Shown here one piece after another: positions 9,760-18,668 of a stretch of DNA of 36,606 nt. The position numbers and the translations under genes were made by a program. Each line of letters begins with the position of its first letter. The stretch's first letter is position 1. Below the pieces are notes generated by a model. It was not told the origin of the DNA. It was given only the letters and a program-made list of their open reading frames with translations, and ran no database searches. The stretch lies in NCBI GenBank assembly GCA_031276485.1, contig JAISMY010000016.1:1-36606 (forward strand), in the 5' to 3' direction. The DNA is from Desulfovibrio sp. (lineage in GTDB: Bacteria; Desulfobacterota; Desulfovibrionia; Desulfovibrionales; Desulfovibrionaceae).

Positions 9760-11460
9760 TCAAACGATCATTTCGGCCAGGGATTTCCCCGCCGGGACCA
9801 TGGGATAGACATTCTCCTCCCGGCTGACGCGCACATCCGCCAGCACCGGACCGGGGGTTTCCAGCATTGTTTTCAGCGTTTCCTCAAGGGCGGCGTCGTC
9901 TTCCACGCGCAATCCCGTCGCGCCGTAGGCCTCGGCCAGTTTCACGAAATCCGGCTCGCAGCCTTCGAGGTCGGTGCAGACATAATTGCGTTTCATGAAC
10001 AGTTCCTGCCATTGGCGCACCATGCCCAGGAAGCGGTTGTTGAGGATGACGACCTTGATCGGCAGTCCGTCGGCCACTACGGAGGCCAGTTCCTGAATGT
10101 TCATCTGGATGGAGCCGTCGCCGGCGATACAGATAACGAGGTCGTTCGGCCTTGCGATCTGCGCTCCAGCGGCCGCGGGCAGGCCGAAACCCATAGTGCC
10201 CAGTCCGCCGGAGGACAGAAAGCTGCGCGGCCGGGTAAATTTGAAAAACTGGGCCGCCCACAACTGGTGCTGACCCACGTCCGTGGTGACGACGACCTCA
10301 TATTTCCCCCGCGTCAGGCGGTCGAGCAGTTCAACGACCCGCTGGGGCCTGATTTCCCCGCCCTGCGTATAGCCGAGCGGATGCTTTGCCTTGTAGCGCT
10401 CAAGGCGTTCCAGCCATGCGGCGCGCGCCGCCGCGGTGTCCCCGTCCACCCTGCCCGCCGCCAGCAGGTCGGCCAGACCGAGTGCGGATTCACGGCAATC
10501 CGCCACCACCGGCACATCCACTCTGACGTTCTTGCGTATGGAGGTAGGATCGATGTCGATGTGGATGATGCGCGCCTGTTTGGCGAAGGCGGACAGTTTT
10601 CCGGTGACGCGGTCCGCGAAGCGCGTGCCCACGGCAAGGAGCACGTCGGCCTCGGTTACGGCCCTGTTGGCCGTGTATGCGCCGTGCATGCCCAGCATGC
10701 CGTACCACAGGCGGTGTGTGCCGGGGAATCCGCCCAGGCCCATCAGCGTGGAGACGACCGGGATGTTCAGCTTTATCGCTGTTTCCGCGAGTACGTCGCT
10801 TGCGCCGGAGCCGATGACGCCGCCGCCCGTGAGCAGGAGCGGGCGCTCGGCCCGGAGCAGGAGTTCGGCGGCGCGGCGCAGTTGCACAAGGTTGGGTTTG
10901 TAGTTCGGGTTATAGCTGCGCAAGCGCACTTCGCCCGGTCTTACGAAGGGCGTTTCGGCCAGAATGACGTCTTTGGGCAGGTCGATGAGCACCGGGCCGG
11001 GCCGGCCCGTGCGCGCCAGATGAAAAGCCTGGCGGACGATGCCGGCCAGACGTTTCACGTCTTTGACCAAATAGTTGTGTTTCGTACAGGGCCGGGTGAT
11101 TCCGACAATATCCACTTCCTGAAACGCATCGTTGCCGATAAGCTGTGTCGGCACCTGTCCGGTGATCACGACCAGAGGGATGGAGTCGCTGTAGGCGGTG
11201 GCTATGCCGGTCACGGCGTTGGTCGCGCCCGGTCCGGAGGTGACGATGCTTACGCCGGGTTTGCCCGAGGCGCGCGCGTAGCCGTCCGCGGCGTGGACGG
11301 CGCCCTGCTCGTGGCGCACCAGAAAAAGCTTCAGCGCATCGCCGTGCCGGGACATTTCATCGAAAAGTTCAATGATCGCCCCGCCGGGATAGCCGAAGAT
11401 CACTTCAACGCCTTCGTCCTTCAGGCATTCCATCAATATCGCGGCGCCAGTGTATTCCAT
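9760..11460 (-). CDS. ilvB: Acetolactate synthase large (catalytic) subunit
   Basis: 566 residues. This ThDP/FAD enzyme condenses two pyruvates, or pyruvate with 2-oxobutyrate. Visible features: [17 protein letters not shown] near the N-terminus, catalytic Glu51 in [16 protein letters not shown], the [13 protein letters not shown] segment, and the ThDP/Mg motif [13 protein letters not shown] ending with NN in the last third. The ATG overlaps the TAA of the upstream DUF465 gene by one base (TAATG), with GGGAGG just before it, which indicates translational coupling. ilvN follows after 25 bases. Normal length for the family. Confidence 0.96.
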   Translation of the reverse strand: MEYTGAAILMECLKDEGVEVIFGYPGGAIIELFDEMSRHGDALKLFLVRHEQGAVHAADGYARASGKPGVSIVTSGPGATNAVTGIATAYSDSIPLVVITGQVPTQLIGNDAFQEVDIVGITRPCTKHNYLVKDVKRLAGIVRQAFHLARTGRPGPVLIDLPKDVILAETPFVRPGEVRLRSYNPNYKPNLVQLRRAAELLLRAERPLLLTGGGVIGSGASDVLAETAIKLNIPVVSTLMGLGGFPGTHRLWYGMLGMHGAYTANRAVTEADVLLAVGTRFADRVTGKLSAFAKQARIIHIDIDPTSIRKNVRVDVPVVADCRESALGLADLLAAGRVDGDTAAARAAWLERLERYKAKHPLGYTQGGEIRPQRVVELLDRLTRGKYEVVVTTDVGQHQLWAAQFFKFTRPRSFLSSGGLGTMGFGLPAAAGAQIARPNDLVICIAGDGSIQMNIQELASVVADGLPIKVVILNNRFLGMVRQWQELFMKRNYVCTDLEGCEPDFVKLAEAYGATGLRVEDDAALEETLKTMLETPGPVLADVRVSREENVYPMVPAGKSLAEMIV

Positions 11461-11699
11461 TACCTCCCGTCCTCCGCGGCCGGCGCGTAGTGTTGCAGGA
11501 GGGCTACCAGCTTCGTCTTGCCGTCCAGCTTGAGTTTTTTTATCCGCCCGGCTTCCTGTCTTTCCGCAGGCGTCATGAAGGTTTTGCTTTCCAGCTTTTC
11601 CAGTTGTTTTTCATAGAGGATGTGGTCGTCCCACAGGCTTTTCAGGTCCGGGTGCGTCGGGGCCAGTTTTTCCAGAAGAGCGTATTCTCTTTTTTCCAC
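11460..11699 (-). CDS. DUF465 (YdcH-like) small coiled-coil protein
   Basis: 79 residues from GTG at 11699, which follows AGGAGG at a 6-base spacing; an upstream ATG in frame has no ribosome site. The sequence [25 protein letters not shown] then [14 protein letters not shown] is the helix-rich DUF465 pattern (H..L..LW..H..LE..L...E.....D...I..LK..KL.LKD.I). Function is unknown in the family. It is the first gene of the ilv operon, and its stop overlaps the ilvB start, so its translation probably sets that of ilvB. Its presence here could be regulatory or simply historical. Confidence 0.8.
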   Translation of the reverse strand: MEKREYALLEKLAPTHPDLKSLWDDHILYEKQLEKLESKTFMTPAERQEAGRIKKLKLDGKTKLVALLQHYAPAAEDGR

Positions 11700-11770
11700 G
11701 GCATTCCTCCTTTTTGCGGCAGCTATCGGCAACTGCATGGAAACACGGATGCATTCTTTTTGATCAAAAT

Positions 11771-11880
11771 TTCTTTTATGGTCTGAAACCTCTCCCTTCA
11801 GGGAGCTTCCCGCTTGACGCCCGGCGAAGCCGGGCCTACCTTCCCGGTAACCCCTTCCTTCATGGAGGGGGCAATCCGCC
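11771..11880. repeat. Intergenic repeat element, copy 2 (upstream of the ilv operon)
   Basis: Aligns block by block with 9059-9170, including TTCTTTTATGGTCTG, CCTTCAGGGAG, CTTCCCG, the GCCCGGC/GCCGGGC stem and TTCCCGGTA. Just beside it is the palindrome TTTTGATCAAAA (11758-11769). The remaining gap to 12019 holds short GC-rich stems but no leader peptide rich in Ile, Leu or Val and no T-box that I can see. Confidence 0.5.
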
Positions 11881-12019
11881 CGGCTCCTCTCCGCCGGGAC
11901 GGAGTCGGTCGGCGGATGGAGTCGGCCGTGGATTGAAACATGGGAGCGACTCCCTTAACTCTCCCGTCAGGCCGGCTTGCGCAGGGAGTGCGGGCGGGTA
12001 GTGCGGGGAGCATGTGCGC

Positions 12020-12337
12020 TCAGGGCAGCAGACGATTCCAGTCCGGCTCGGTATCCGCCGCGATGCGCAGGCATTTTTGCCTGCCCTTTGCGCCGGAAAG
12101 CACGGATATTTTTGCCGACCGCAGGCCCAAAGCCCGCGCCGTCAGCTCCGCCAGGGCGGCGTTGGCCTTGTTTTCCACGGCGGGCGCGGCAACGCGGATG
12201 CACAGGCGTCCTGCCCTGATGCCGGAAAATTCGGATTTTTTCGCGCCGGGCAGGGCCTGCACCAGCAGGAGCCATGCGCCGTCGGCGGCCCGTGAAACAA
12301 AGGGCGGCAAGGTGTCGGGCGTGTCCGGGGCAGGCAT
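12020..12337 (-). CDS. YggU / DUF167 family protein
   Basis: 105 residues from the ATG at 12337, which has AAGGAG 5 bases upstream. The family core is clear: PGAKKSEFSGIRAGRLCIRV, then AAPAVENKANAALAELTARALGL, then KISVLSGAKGRQKCLRI. These correspond to the DUF167 pattern (P.A....V.G.....L...V.APP..GKAN..L...LA......V.I..G...R.K...I). Biochemical role unknown. It is next to divIVA and yggT, a common cluster (YggS-YggT-DivIVA-YggU) linked to division and envelope functions. Last gene of this cluster. Confidence 0.85.
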   Translation of the reverse strand: MPAPDTPDTLPPFVSRAADGAWLLLVQALPGAKKSEFSGIRAGRLCIRVAAPAVENKANAALAELTARALGLRSAKISVLSGAKGRQKCLRIAADTEPDWNRLLP

Positions 12338-12356
12338 ACGGTCTCCTTGCCCGCTG

Positions 12357-12902
12357 TTACGCTTCGGGTTGGCCGGCGCTTCCCCGGTCACCGCCGGGAC
12401 GTTCCGCTGCGCCGCCGCGTTTCAGCGCCGCCGTTGCCCGCTCCATGCGGATATCCTCCATGCGGCTGAACTCAAGCAGTTTCAGGTGCCCTTCGATGAC
12501 GGAGCGCACTTTGAACTCAAATTGCGCCTTCAGTTTACGCGCTTCCGCAATTTCATCAAGGATGCGGGCCAGCCGCTGATTTGCCTGGTTGGTCAGGTTT
12601 TCCGCCCGGTTTTGGGCCGCCTCGATAAGCAGTTGAGCTTCCTTTTGCGCGGAACTTTTCAGTTCCTCGGCCATGCGCCGGGAAATGAGCAGGGTTTCGC
12701 GCACTGCGTTTTCCCGCTCGGCGTAGGTCTGCAGTTGTTCCTCAAGGCGGGTCGTGAGATTGGTCAGGCGCACGCGCTCGTCGCCGAGCCGGGCAAGGGT
12801 GTCCGCGACATCCTGCAGGTAGTTGTCCACTTCCTCAGGATTATATCCGCGCAAGGAGCGGGAAAAGCTGTGGTTCAGGATGTCGACCCGGTTGACGGAC
12901 AT
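12357..12902 (-). CDS. divIVA: DivIVA domain protein
   Basis: 181 residues. The N-terminal DivIVA motif FSRSLRGYNPEEVDNYLQDV includes the lipid-sensing RGY segment. A long coiled coil (residues 35-150, rich in Arg, Glu, Leu and Ala) and a Gly/Arg tail follow. Family members sense negatively curved membrane at septa or poles and act as scaffolds. The start lies 3 bases after the yggT stop and 19 bases precede yggU, so the three are one operon. In deltaproteobacteria the target process is not established. Confidence 0.9.
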   Translation of the reverse strand: MSVNRVDILNHSFSRSLRGYNPEEVDNYLQDVADTLARLGDERVRLTNLTTRLEEQLQTYAERENAVRETLLISRRMAEELKSSAQKEAQLLIEAAQNRAENLTNQANQRLARILDEIAEARKLKAQFEFKVRSVIEGHLKLLEFSRMEDIRMERATAALKRGGAAERPGGDRGSAGQPEA

Positions 12903-12905
12903 GGT

Positions 12906-13211
12906 TCAGCCCGCGAACAGCGCCGGTATTTGCCATAGTATGCCTGAGACCAGTATCTGCAGCACCTGCAGGCCCAGAAGCAGCACGACCGGCGACAGAT
13001 CCAGGCCCCCGATGCAGGTGAACGGCATCCATTTCCGTACGCGCCGCAGCGCCGGTTCCGTAAGCTGACGTAAGATGCGCACAATGGGGTTGTAGGGATC
13101 GGCGTTGACCCAGCTTACGATGCAGGCGCCCAGCACAACGAAAAAATACAGGTTGACGAGCGAAGAAACGACAAAGTCCACGGCCTTGATCAGGGTTACG
13201 AGAAGTCCCAT
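12906..13211 (-). CDS. yggT: YggT family membrane protein
   Basis: 101 residues with two hydrophobic blocks: about 3-33 (LIKAVDFVVSSLVNLYFFVV) and 70-97. The conserved YggT centre SWVNADPYNPIVRILRQLTEPALRRVRKWMP lies between them. The family is an inner-membrane protein associated with turgor/K+ phenotypes and, by genomic neighbourhood, division. Its start region overlaps the 3' end of the HAD gene by 16 bases, indicating coupling. Confidence 0.9.
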   Translation of the reverse strand: MGLLVTLIKAVDFVVSSLVNLYFFVVLGACIVSWVNADPYNPIVRILRQLTEPALRRVRKWMPFTCIGGLDLSPVVLLLGLQVLQILVSGILWQIPALFAG

Positions 13212-13918
13212 GCGTCCTCCGCTGCGGGGCGTCGTTTATGCGGCCGGCGCGCCGGCCCGGGGTTTTCCACCAGGGGCGTTATCATCGTGATCATATCGAA
13301 AAAATTGTCGACATGCAGTCCGGCGTCCAGCGCGGCGTTGCGGAAAGACCAGAATGCGGCGCCCGCGCCGCGCGCGGCCTGTTCGTCCACCCTGGAATCT
13401 CCCAGAAAGGCGATGTTTGCCGGCGTTTCGCCCCATTGCGCCGCGATTTGCACAAGACCGTCCGGGCAGGGTTTGGGCGGACAGTCGGACGCGGTCATCA
13501 CCGGGAGAAAAAAATCTTCCAGGCCGAAGTAATGCAGCAGTTCGTGGACCTTTTTGTTGCGGTTGGTGAAAATGCCGAGTTTGACGCCCCACATGTCCAG
13601 CCAGCGCAGGGCTTCCGGCAGGCCGCTTTCCAGGGAGAGCAGGGGCAGTATCTGTACCGTGTAGCTGATTTTCATGCGCGCCTCATAGGCCGCCTCACGA
13701 TATTTCGGCGGAATGATGCGGGCCAGGCACTCTGCCTCCGACGCCATGTGGCAGTATTCTTCTTCTTCCGGGCTGAGAGGAGGCAGGCGCACGGCCTCGC
13801 GGATCAGGTTGTAAAACTCCATATTGGAAGCGCGCGAGTCCAGCATGACCCCGTCTATGTCGAAAACCAGCCCGTTGAGTTCGGATGCGAAAGCGCCGTT
13901 CCGCTTTGTTTCAGGCAT
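13196..13918 (-). CDS. HAD-superfamily hydrolase (phosphoglycolate phosphatase-like)
   Basis: 240 residues from the ATG at 13918, which overlaps the stop of the upstream gene. Motif I is DIDGVMLDS (Asp20 nucleophile, Asp22), motif II is FTNRN, motif III Lys is in PPKPCPD, and motif IV is FLGDSRVDEQAA. All catalytic residues are present. A helical cap lies between motifs I and II. This is the Gph/PpaX-type subfamily of small-metabolite phosphatases; the substrate cannot be read from the sequence. The C-terminal extension after residue 215 is poorly conserved-looking. Confidence 0.85.
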   Translation of the reverse strand: MPETKRNGAFASELNGLVFDIDGVMLDSRASNMEFYNLIREAVRLPPLSPEEEEYCHMASEAECLARIIPPKYREAAYEARMKISYTVQILPLLSLESGLPEALRWLDMWGVKLGIFTNRNKKVHELLHYFGLEDFFLPVMTASDCPPKPCPDGLVQIAAQWGETPANIAFLGDSRVDEQAARGAGAAFWSFRNAALDAGLHVDNFFDMITMITPLVENPGPARRPHKRRPAAEDAWDFS

Positions 13919-14873
13919 GCGTCGTACCCTTGTCCCCCGGTGGGCGTCCGGGCCGCGCGAGCAGTTCCGTTTCCCGCAGATAAGGGGGATGGGCGGGCAA
14001 CCGGGCGTACAGCAGACCGGGGCGGTCATGTTCCGGCAGGGACGTCGCGAGTATCGCGCGCCCGGCGGGCAGGGGACCGAGCAGTCCTTCCTCCGTGAGT
14101 TCCGCGATCAGTTCGTCGTTTGCGGTGAACAGCGCGGCATGTTCCGGCAGAAAATGTCGGGCGGCCCGGAGCAGCGTGCGCGGGTCGACGCGTTGGAAAT
14201 CCTTTCCTGCCGCGTTGTCCGGCTCCTGTTCGGCTGTCTCGGGGCAGATTTCCCCGCCTTCGCCCAAACTCGCGCGCAGGGCCTGTTCCGTCCTGCGAAC
14301 GCTCATTTCCAGCGCTGCGCGCTCCAGATTTTTTTCTTCCAGGTATTCGGCCAGGATCAGGATTTTCTGCGCCTCGACCAGCCGTCTGCGCCGCCTCTGC
14401 CCGGCGTCGTCAGCCGCTTTCGCGGCGGGGGGCGCGTCGTCCTTCCGCGGGGCTTCGCCGGAGGCCGCAAAGCGCGCAAGCCCGGCGCGTTCAGCGGCGT
14501 CCGGCGCGTCCGGCGCGGCGTATTGCCCGTACAATTCCGCTGTGTGCAAAAGGCCGTGCCGGGAGTATTCCAGACCCATGCGCAAAAGTTCTTCCAGGGC
14601 CGCCTGCGCTTCAGGAGGGGAAAGGGGCAGGGCGGCAAGCGCCGCCCGTCTCGCGTCTTCGGCCGCTGCGGAACGCGCGGGACGGCCCGCGGCGGAGTTT
14701 TCGGGGACGGCGGCAGGCGTCCGCGTCCCGTCCGGACTCTTCCCGTCCGCGCCGGGTATGGACAGGACGCGTCCCTCGGGTAATCCGCTCGGGAAAAAGG
14801 CTACATGCTCCGGCACATCGGCGGGCGCCGATTCAGGCTTCAGATCCGTCACATACATCAGCACGACGCTCAT
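13911..14873 (-). CDS. Unknown Ala/Pro-rich protein with central helical segment
   Basis: 320 residues from the ATG at 14873 (MSVVLMYVTDLKPE). This start is uncertain because only a distant purine stretch precedes it, but the promoter at 14931-14958 rules out the TTG further upstream. The N-terminal third is low-complexity. The centre (about 160-230) is rich in Arg, Glu and Leu (RRRRRLVEAQKILILAEYLE) and likely helical. The C-terminus includes LLGPLPAGRAILATSLPEHD. No known domain is recognised. It overlaps the HAD gene and heads the cluster running to yggU. There is no signal peptide, so it is probably cytoplasmic. Confidence 0.6.
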   Translation of the reverse strand: MSVVLMYVTDLKPESAPADVPEHVAFFPSGLPEGRVLSIPGADGKSPDGTRTPAAVPENSAAGRPARSAAAEDARRAALAALPLSPPEAQAALEELLRMGLEYSRHGLLHTAELYGQYAAPDAPDAAERAGLARFAASGEAPRKDDAPPAAKAADDAGQRRRRRLVEAQKILILAEYLEEKNLERAALEMSVRRTEQALRASLGEGGEICPETAEQEPDNAAGKDFQRVDPRTLLRAARHFLPEHAALFTANDELIAELTEEGLLGPLPAGRAILATSLPEHDRPGLLYARLPAHPPYLRETELLARPGRPPGDKGTTHA

Positions 14874-14930
14874 ACCGCACCGCAACGCGTCCTCTTGATC
14901 CCGCAATTCCCGACAACATTTGACCGTTCC

Positions 14931-14958
14931 ATCATACCGCAAGTTAATTTTTTAGCAA
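14931..14958 (-). promoter_or_regulatory. Sigma-70-type promoter of the unknown-HAD-yggT-divIVA-yggU cluster
   Basis: On the minus strand TTGCTA (14958-14953), a 16-base spacer, then TATGAT (14936-14931). It is about 50-60 bases upstream of the ATG at 14873 and lies in a short AT-rich stretch. Confidence 0.5.
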
Positions 14959-14989
14959 CTGCCTGCAAAAACAAGGTGTTGACGCCCGG

Positions 14990-16606
14990 TCACCGACCGT
15001 TGGGCGCCGCGATAAAGCCTGACGGCTCGGGGATTTTTTCCGCTCCCCCCAAAATGGACTGAAAAAACGCCAGGAGAAAGCGGTCACGTTCCCGGGCGGC
15101 TTCCCGGCGTTCCGGATCGGAAAGTCTGCCGCAGCTTTCCTCGGGCATTGCCGCCGAATCCGCGGCACAGGGGGCGAAAAGCGAATAGTGGTCGGCGTTT
15201 TCGACACGCAGCAACGCAGGCGGTTCCCCTGCTCCGGAAAGGTAAGGTCGGGCGTGCCGTTCGGGCGGGTAGAGCGTGTCGAGTGCGGATTCTACAACGG
15301 CCAGAGGGATGCCGGCGGAGCGCAGGGCGTCCGGGCGGAAGAGCATGCCGCCGGCCGGGGCCAGCAGCGCCGCGGCACGGATGGCGCGCGTTTCCGCGCG
15401 GCGGCGGAACGGAGTTGACGCGTCGACTCTGAGCGGCGGCGGCGCGGGTCCGCCCATGTCTTCACCGCCCGCGCGCACGGGGACCCTGTACTGCGGGGAA
15501 TCGGCAAGGGCGATGTGGACGAAGGCCGCGCCGGAGTCGGTGCCTCCGAACAGCGGGCCGCCCTGAAAATCCAGGAGCAGGGGGAAATCCGCAACGGCGC
15601 CGGCGCGCGTTTCGCCGCCGGCCTCCGCGTCTTCAGCCGGTGGGGGAAGCGGCGGCGAAACGTCCTGCGGCGGCTCGTCATCTTCGCCGGCATCGCTGAA
15701 AAGGCGTTGCCACAGGCTCCTGTTTTCCGGCGCGGAATTCTCCGGCCCCGTGTTTTCCGCGGCCTCGGCAGCGGGCCGCGGCACGGCAACGCTCAATAAT
15801 TTGGGGGCAAAGAGGGAAAGCTGCGGCGTAAAGACATGCCTTCCGCGTGTTCTGGTCATCATGCGCATGGCTTCCGGCAGGCGGGACAGGCGCTGCGCCG
15901 TCCAGGGCGCGCAAAAGCCGTCCTCCGGACGTTCTGCGCCGCAGTAGCCGTCAAGCAGGGAAAAGTCGGGGCTGAGGCCGAGAAGCTGAAGAACCGTTAC
16001 TGCGCCGAAGCCGACGCCGAGCAGTCCGATGCGCGATTCGTCGGCATAGGGCGCGAATTCCGGCGTGCCGAGTACTGTTTCCAGGGCGCGCAGCAGGTTG
16101 CGCGGTCTGTCGCGCAGCAATTCCGCCGTGAATATGGATTCGCCGGCATTCCGGTTGTCCCCGCTGTGGGTCGGGGCCACGACAAGCATCCCCGCCGAAG
16201 CCAGGGACGTTGCCAGATCGTTGTGGTCGAAGCGGCTGCCGGCCGTATCGTGGGAAAGCAGCAGCAACGGGTAAAAACCGGGAATGATGCGGCCCCGCTT
16301 GCCGGCCTGGGTGAGCCTGCCGTCCATGACGCCGGCGGTCATGGTCGCGCGGGCGGGATACCAGACGGAAAAATCAAAACGTTCCTGTGTTTCAGGTATC
16401 CAGACGCCGAAGCTGCGCACGGCTGCCGGGTATGTTTCGGTTTTGCCCCAGGCCGTCCGCGGTTCCGGCACGCAGAGAAAGAGGCAGAGGACGAGGAACC
16501 GGGCGACGCGCGCAAACGGACCTGCGCGAGTCGTTGCTGAAAACAACACGGCGCCGGCGTCGTGTAATGTTCTCTCTGTATGTTTCCTCAATTTTGCATT
16601 ACTCAT
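14990..16606 (-). CDS. Exported alpha/beta-hydrolase-like protein (dienelactone hydrolase type) with altered nucleophile
   Basis: Up to 538 residues. A hydrophobic segment after basic residues (ARFLVLCLFLCVPEPRTAWG, about 34-53) suggests export. The fold follows the 'predicted dienelactone hydrolase' pattern: IIPGFYPLLLLSHDTAGSR (oxyanion region), VVAPTHSGDNR, a nucleophile-elbow region reading GLLGVGFGAVTVL, VVESALDTLYPP for the acid, and ENADHYSLF for the His. The elbow should be G-x-S-x-G but reads GVGFG, so the Ser is absent and activity is doubtful. A Pro/Glu/Ala-rich insertion spans roughly 260-320. The ATG at 16606 has no ribosome site and falls inside a repeated CAACTTGGTATGAG motif, so the true start may be downstream. 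It is followed by its own non-coding gap, so it is probably monocistronic. Confidence 0.7.
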   Translation of the reverse strand: MSNAKLRKHTERTLHDAGAVLFSATTRAGPFARVARFLVLCLFLCVPEPRTAWGKTETYPAAVRSFGVWIPETQERFDFSVWYPARATMTAGVMDGRLTQAGKRGRIIPGFYPLLLLSHDTAGSRFDHNDLATSLASAGMLVVAPTHSGDNRNAGESIFTAELLRDRPRNLLRALETVLGTPEFAPYADESRIGLLGVGFGAVTVLQLLGLSPDFSLLDGYCGAERPEDGFCAPWTAQRLSRLPEAMRMMTRTRGRHVFTPQLSLFAPKLLSVAVPRPAAEAAENTGPENSAPENRSLWQRLFSDAGEDDEPPQDVSPPLPPPAEDAEAGGETRAGAVADFPLLLDFQGGPLFGGTDSGAAFVHIALADSPQYRVPVRAGGEDMGGPAPPPLRVDASTPFRRRAETRAIRAAALLAPAGGMLFRPDALRSAGIPLAVVESALDTLYPPERHARPYLSGAGEPPALLRVENADHYSLFAPCAADSAAMPEESCGRLSDPERREAARERDRFLLAFFQSILGGAEKIPEPSGFIAAPNGR

Positions 16607-16656
16607 ACCAAGTTGACGGCAATAGGCAGTTATTTTATAAAAATCTGCTGAATTTA

Positions 16657-16685
16657 TCAGTATAGTATGATGGATATTTCATCAA
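16657..16685 (-). promoter_or_regulatory. Possible promoter for the hydrolase-like gene
   Basis: On the minus strand TTGATG, 17 bases, TACTGA; an overlapping TATACT lies at 15-base spacing. The AT-rich setting 50-80 bases before the ATG supports it, but neither -10 is ideal. Confidence 0.3.
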
Positions 16686-16703
16686 ATTTACACGGTATTG
16701 ATT

Positions 16704-16723
16704 GCAACCTGGTATCAGGTTGC
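16704..16723. terminator. Short hairpin after the dehydrogenase gene
   Basis: Perfect 8-bp stem GCAACCTG/CAGGTTGC with GTAT loop, 4 bases beyond the stop codon at 16727. The sequence overlaps a relative of the ...TTGGTAT element found in the phage region. There is no T-run. Confidence 0.4.
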
Positions 16724-16726
16724 GCA

Positions 16727-17746
16727 TTACACGGCGCCGAGGCGGTTCGGCATTGAAACGCGCGGGTCGGCGCGGCCCGTGATGCCGTTGACCACGTTGA
16801 CGGGCGCGCCGTCCAGAAAAGCGCGGATGTTGTCGTGCGCGGCCTGCATGAGGCGCATGCGGGATTCAACGCTGCACCAGGACACATGCGGGGTAATAAT
16901 GCAGTTCGGCGCAAAACGCAGCGGGTTGTCGTCGGTTATGGGTTCCACGGCGACAACGTCCAACCCCGCACCGCCTATGCGTTCTTCCCTGAGTGCGTCC
17001 AGAAGGTCCTGCTCGTTGACCAGCGGACCGCGTGCCGTGTTGATGAGCAGGGCCTGCTTTTTCATAAGCCCCAGCAGGCGGGCGTCGACCATGCCCTCGC
17101 TTTCCCGGTTCAGCGGGCAGTGCAGGCTGATCACGTCGGAGCAGGCGAACAGTTCATCCAGGCCGGTAAAGTCGAAAGGCCGGAACTCAGGCGCCGGCTT
17201 GGGTCGGGGCGCGTAGGCCAGCACACGCATGCCGAAGCCGTGGGCGACGCGGGCCACACCGGCGCCGATGTTCCCGAAGCCCACAATACCCAGGGTTTTG
17301 CCGCGCAGTTCGAAAATGGGCTTGTCCCAGTAGCAGAACTGCCTGCTTTTGCTCCAGTCCCCCCGGCGCACGGAAGCCGCAAGTTCGCAGGCGCGCGAAC
17401 TGAGAAGCAGAATCAGGGTAAAGACGTGCTGGACCACGGAGGGCGTGGAGTAGTCCGGCACGTTGCAGACGGGGATGCCGCGCGCGGCTGCGGCCCCGGT
17501 ATCCACCAGGTTGAAGCCGGTCGCCAGTACCCCGATATACCGCAGGGCGGGCGCGGCGGCCAGATGTTCGGCCGTGACGGCCACCTTGTTGGTGAGAAAG
17601 AACGCGGCATCCCGAATCCGTTCCGCTGTCTGCTCCGGAAGGGTCCGTTCGCACATGACGACCTCTCCGAAGTCGGAAAACTCGGGCCAGACAAAATCGT
17701 CGCCTATGCTTCCGGCATCCGGAAAAAGCACTATGTCCCTGCGCAT
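16727..17746 (-). CDS. D-isomer-specific 2-hydroxyacid dehydrogenase
   Basis: 339 residues from the ATG at 17746, with AAGGAG 8 bases upstream. The NAD-binding motif is GIVGFGNIGAGVARV near residue 155. The catalytic set is Arg in NTARGPLVNE, Glu in LDVVAVEPI and His in TPHVSWCS. The pattern fits glycerate/hydroxypyruvate reductase-like members that reduce 2-oxoacids. The substrate is not determinable. Monocistronic: a hairpin follows it and a divergent gene starts 134 bases upstream. Confidence 0.9.
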   Translation of the reverse strand: MRRDIVLFPDAGSIGDDFVWPEFSDFGEVVMCERTLPEQTAERIRDAAFFLTNKVAVTAEHLAAAPALRYIGVLATGFNLVDTGAAAARGIPVCNVPDYSTPSVVQHVFTLILLLSSRACELAASVRRGDWSKSRQFCYWDKPIFELRGKTLGIVGFGNIGAGVARVAHGFGMRVLAYAPRPKPAPEFRPFDFTGLDELFACSDVISLHCPLNRESEGMVDARLLGLMKKQALLINTARGPLVNEQDLLDALREERIGGAGLDVVAVEPITDDNPLRFAPNCIITPHVSWCSVESRMRLMQAAHDNIRAFLDGAPVNVVNGITGRADPRVSMPNRLGAV

Positions 17747-17844
17747 CGGCGCTGCTCCTTTGCTGTGGAAATTGCCTGAGAAAATAGTGCGGCATAGCCT
17801 GCAAAAATGCAAGAGCAATCATTGACAGCGGCGGAAAAGGTTTC

Positions 17845-17873
17845 TTGACGGTCCGCGCCCGCCTGTGTACAAA
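17845..17873 (+). promoter_or_regulatory. Sigma-70 promoter predicting a leaderless message
   Basis: TTGACG (17845-17850), 17-base spacer, TACAAA (17868-17873). The expected transcription start, about 7 bases beyond the -10, coincides with the A of the ATG at 17880. No ribosome site lies upstream of that ATG. Confidence 0.55.
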
Positions 17874-17879
17874 TCCTCT

Positions 17880-18668
17880 ATGCGCAATATTCATCCGGCG
17901 GCCTGGGGCGGACTGCTTCTCAACCTGGCTATGGGTTGGCTGGTGTTCGCGGTCGTCAACGCCATGGATCTCTCAAGCCTTGCCGAGTCGGACCGGGCAA
18001 CGGCGGAAAATTTCGTCCAGGCCGTAACGGCCGTGCGTCCGCTCTTTTTCGGACTTTTGATTATTCAGGCCCTTGCCCTTGCGCTGATCGCGTCCGGACG
18101 CGGCTACGGCCTGATCCCGGCTGCGCTGGCCTCCTTTTTTATGCTGCCCGGCAGCCTGCCTTACCTGATAGGCTGCGCCCTCTCCCACGGCAGGACGACA
18201 TACGCCGGTTACAAGCCGGCGCCGGCGCGGGCGATACGCACTCGACCTCTTTTCGTCTTCCGTTCCGCCTACCTGACCACGGCGCGCGTACTGACCGCGC
18301 TCTTCGCCCTGGCGGCCTTCGCATGTTACGCGCTGCTACATTCGCCGGATTTTATGCTGGCCGGCGCCGGGCTTGCGGCAGCCGGCGTTTACTGCATGCT
18401 CCGGGCGGGGAATCAGCCTGCCCTCAGCCTGCATGAGGAATACTTCATCTTCAGCCCGGCCTTTTTCGCGCCCCTGCTGGCGGCAGCCTATGAAGACGTC
18501 GAGGAAGCGCGCCTGGAAGATACGAACGCGATTACCTTCCGGTTGCGCACGGAAGCCGGGACCCGGGAACTGCGCTGGAATCTGCGCAACCTGCAGAAGC
18601 GCGACAAAGCGGAAGCCGTCACGGAACTGGGCGCTGCCCTGGAAACGCGCCACGTTCCGTTGAGCTGA
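17880..18668 (+). CDS. Unknown inner-membrane protein with cytoplasmic C-terminal domain
   Basis: 262 residues from the ATG at 17880 (MRNIHPAAWGG). Hydrophobic segments lie at about 10-30, 55-75, 80-105, 138-158 and 160-180. A soluble C-terminal part follows, containing EEYFIFSPAFFAPLLAAAYEDVEEARLED and FRLRTEAGTRELRWNLRNL, which resembles a small PH-like or beta domain. I recognise no family. The last 59 bases and the stop are duplicated in tandem immediately downstream. The next gene encodes a lipoprotein, so both act at the envelope. Predicted leaderless transcript. Confidence 0.7.
   Translation: MRNIHPAAWGGLLLNLAMGWLVFAVVNAMDLSSLAESDRATAENFVQAVTAVRPLFFGLLIIQALALALIASGRGYGLIPAALASFFMLPGSLPYLIGCALSHGRTTYAGYKPAPARAIRTRPLFVFRSAYLTTARVLTALFALAAFACYALLHSPDFMLAGAGLAAAGVYCMLRAGNQPALSLHEEYFIFSPAFFAPLLAAAYEDVEEARLEDTNAITFRLRTEAGTRELRWNLRNLQKRDKAEAVTELGAALETRHVPLS

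Noticed and set aside
9520-11490. 656-codon plus-strand frame opposite ilvB/ilvN
   Set aside because: Antisense shadow of well-recognised acetolactate synthase genes.
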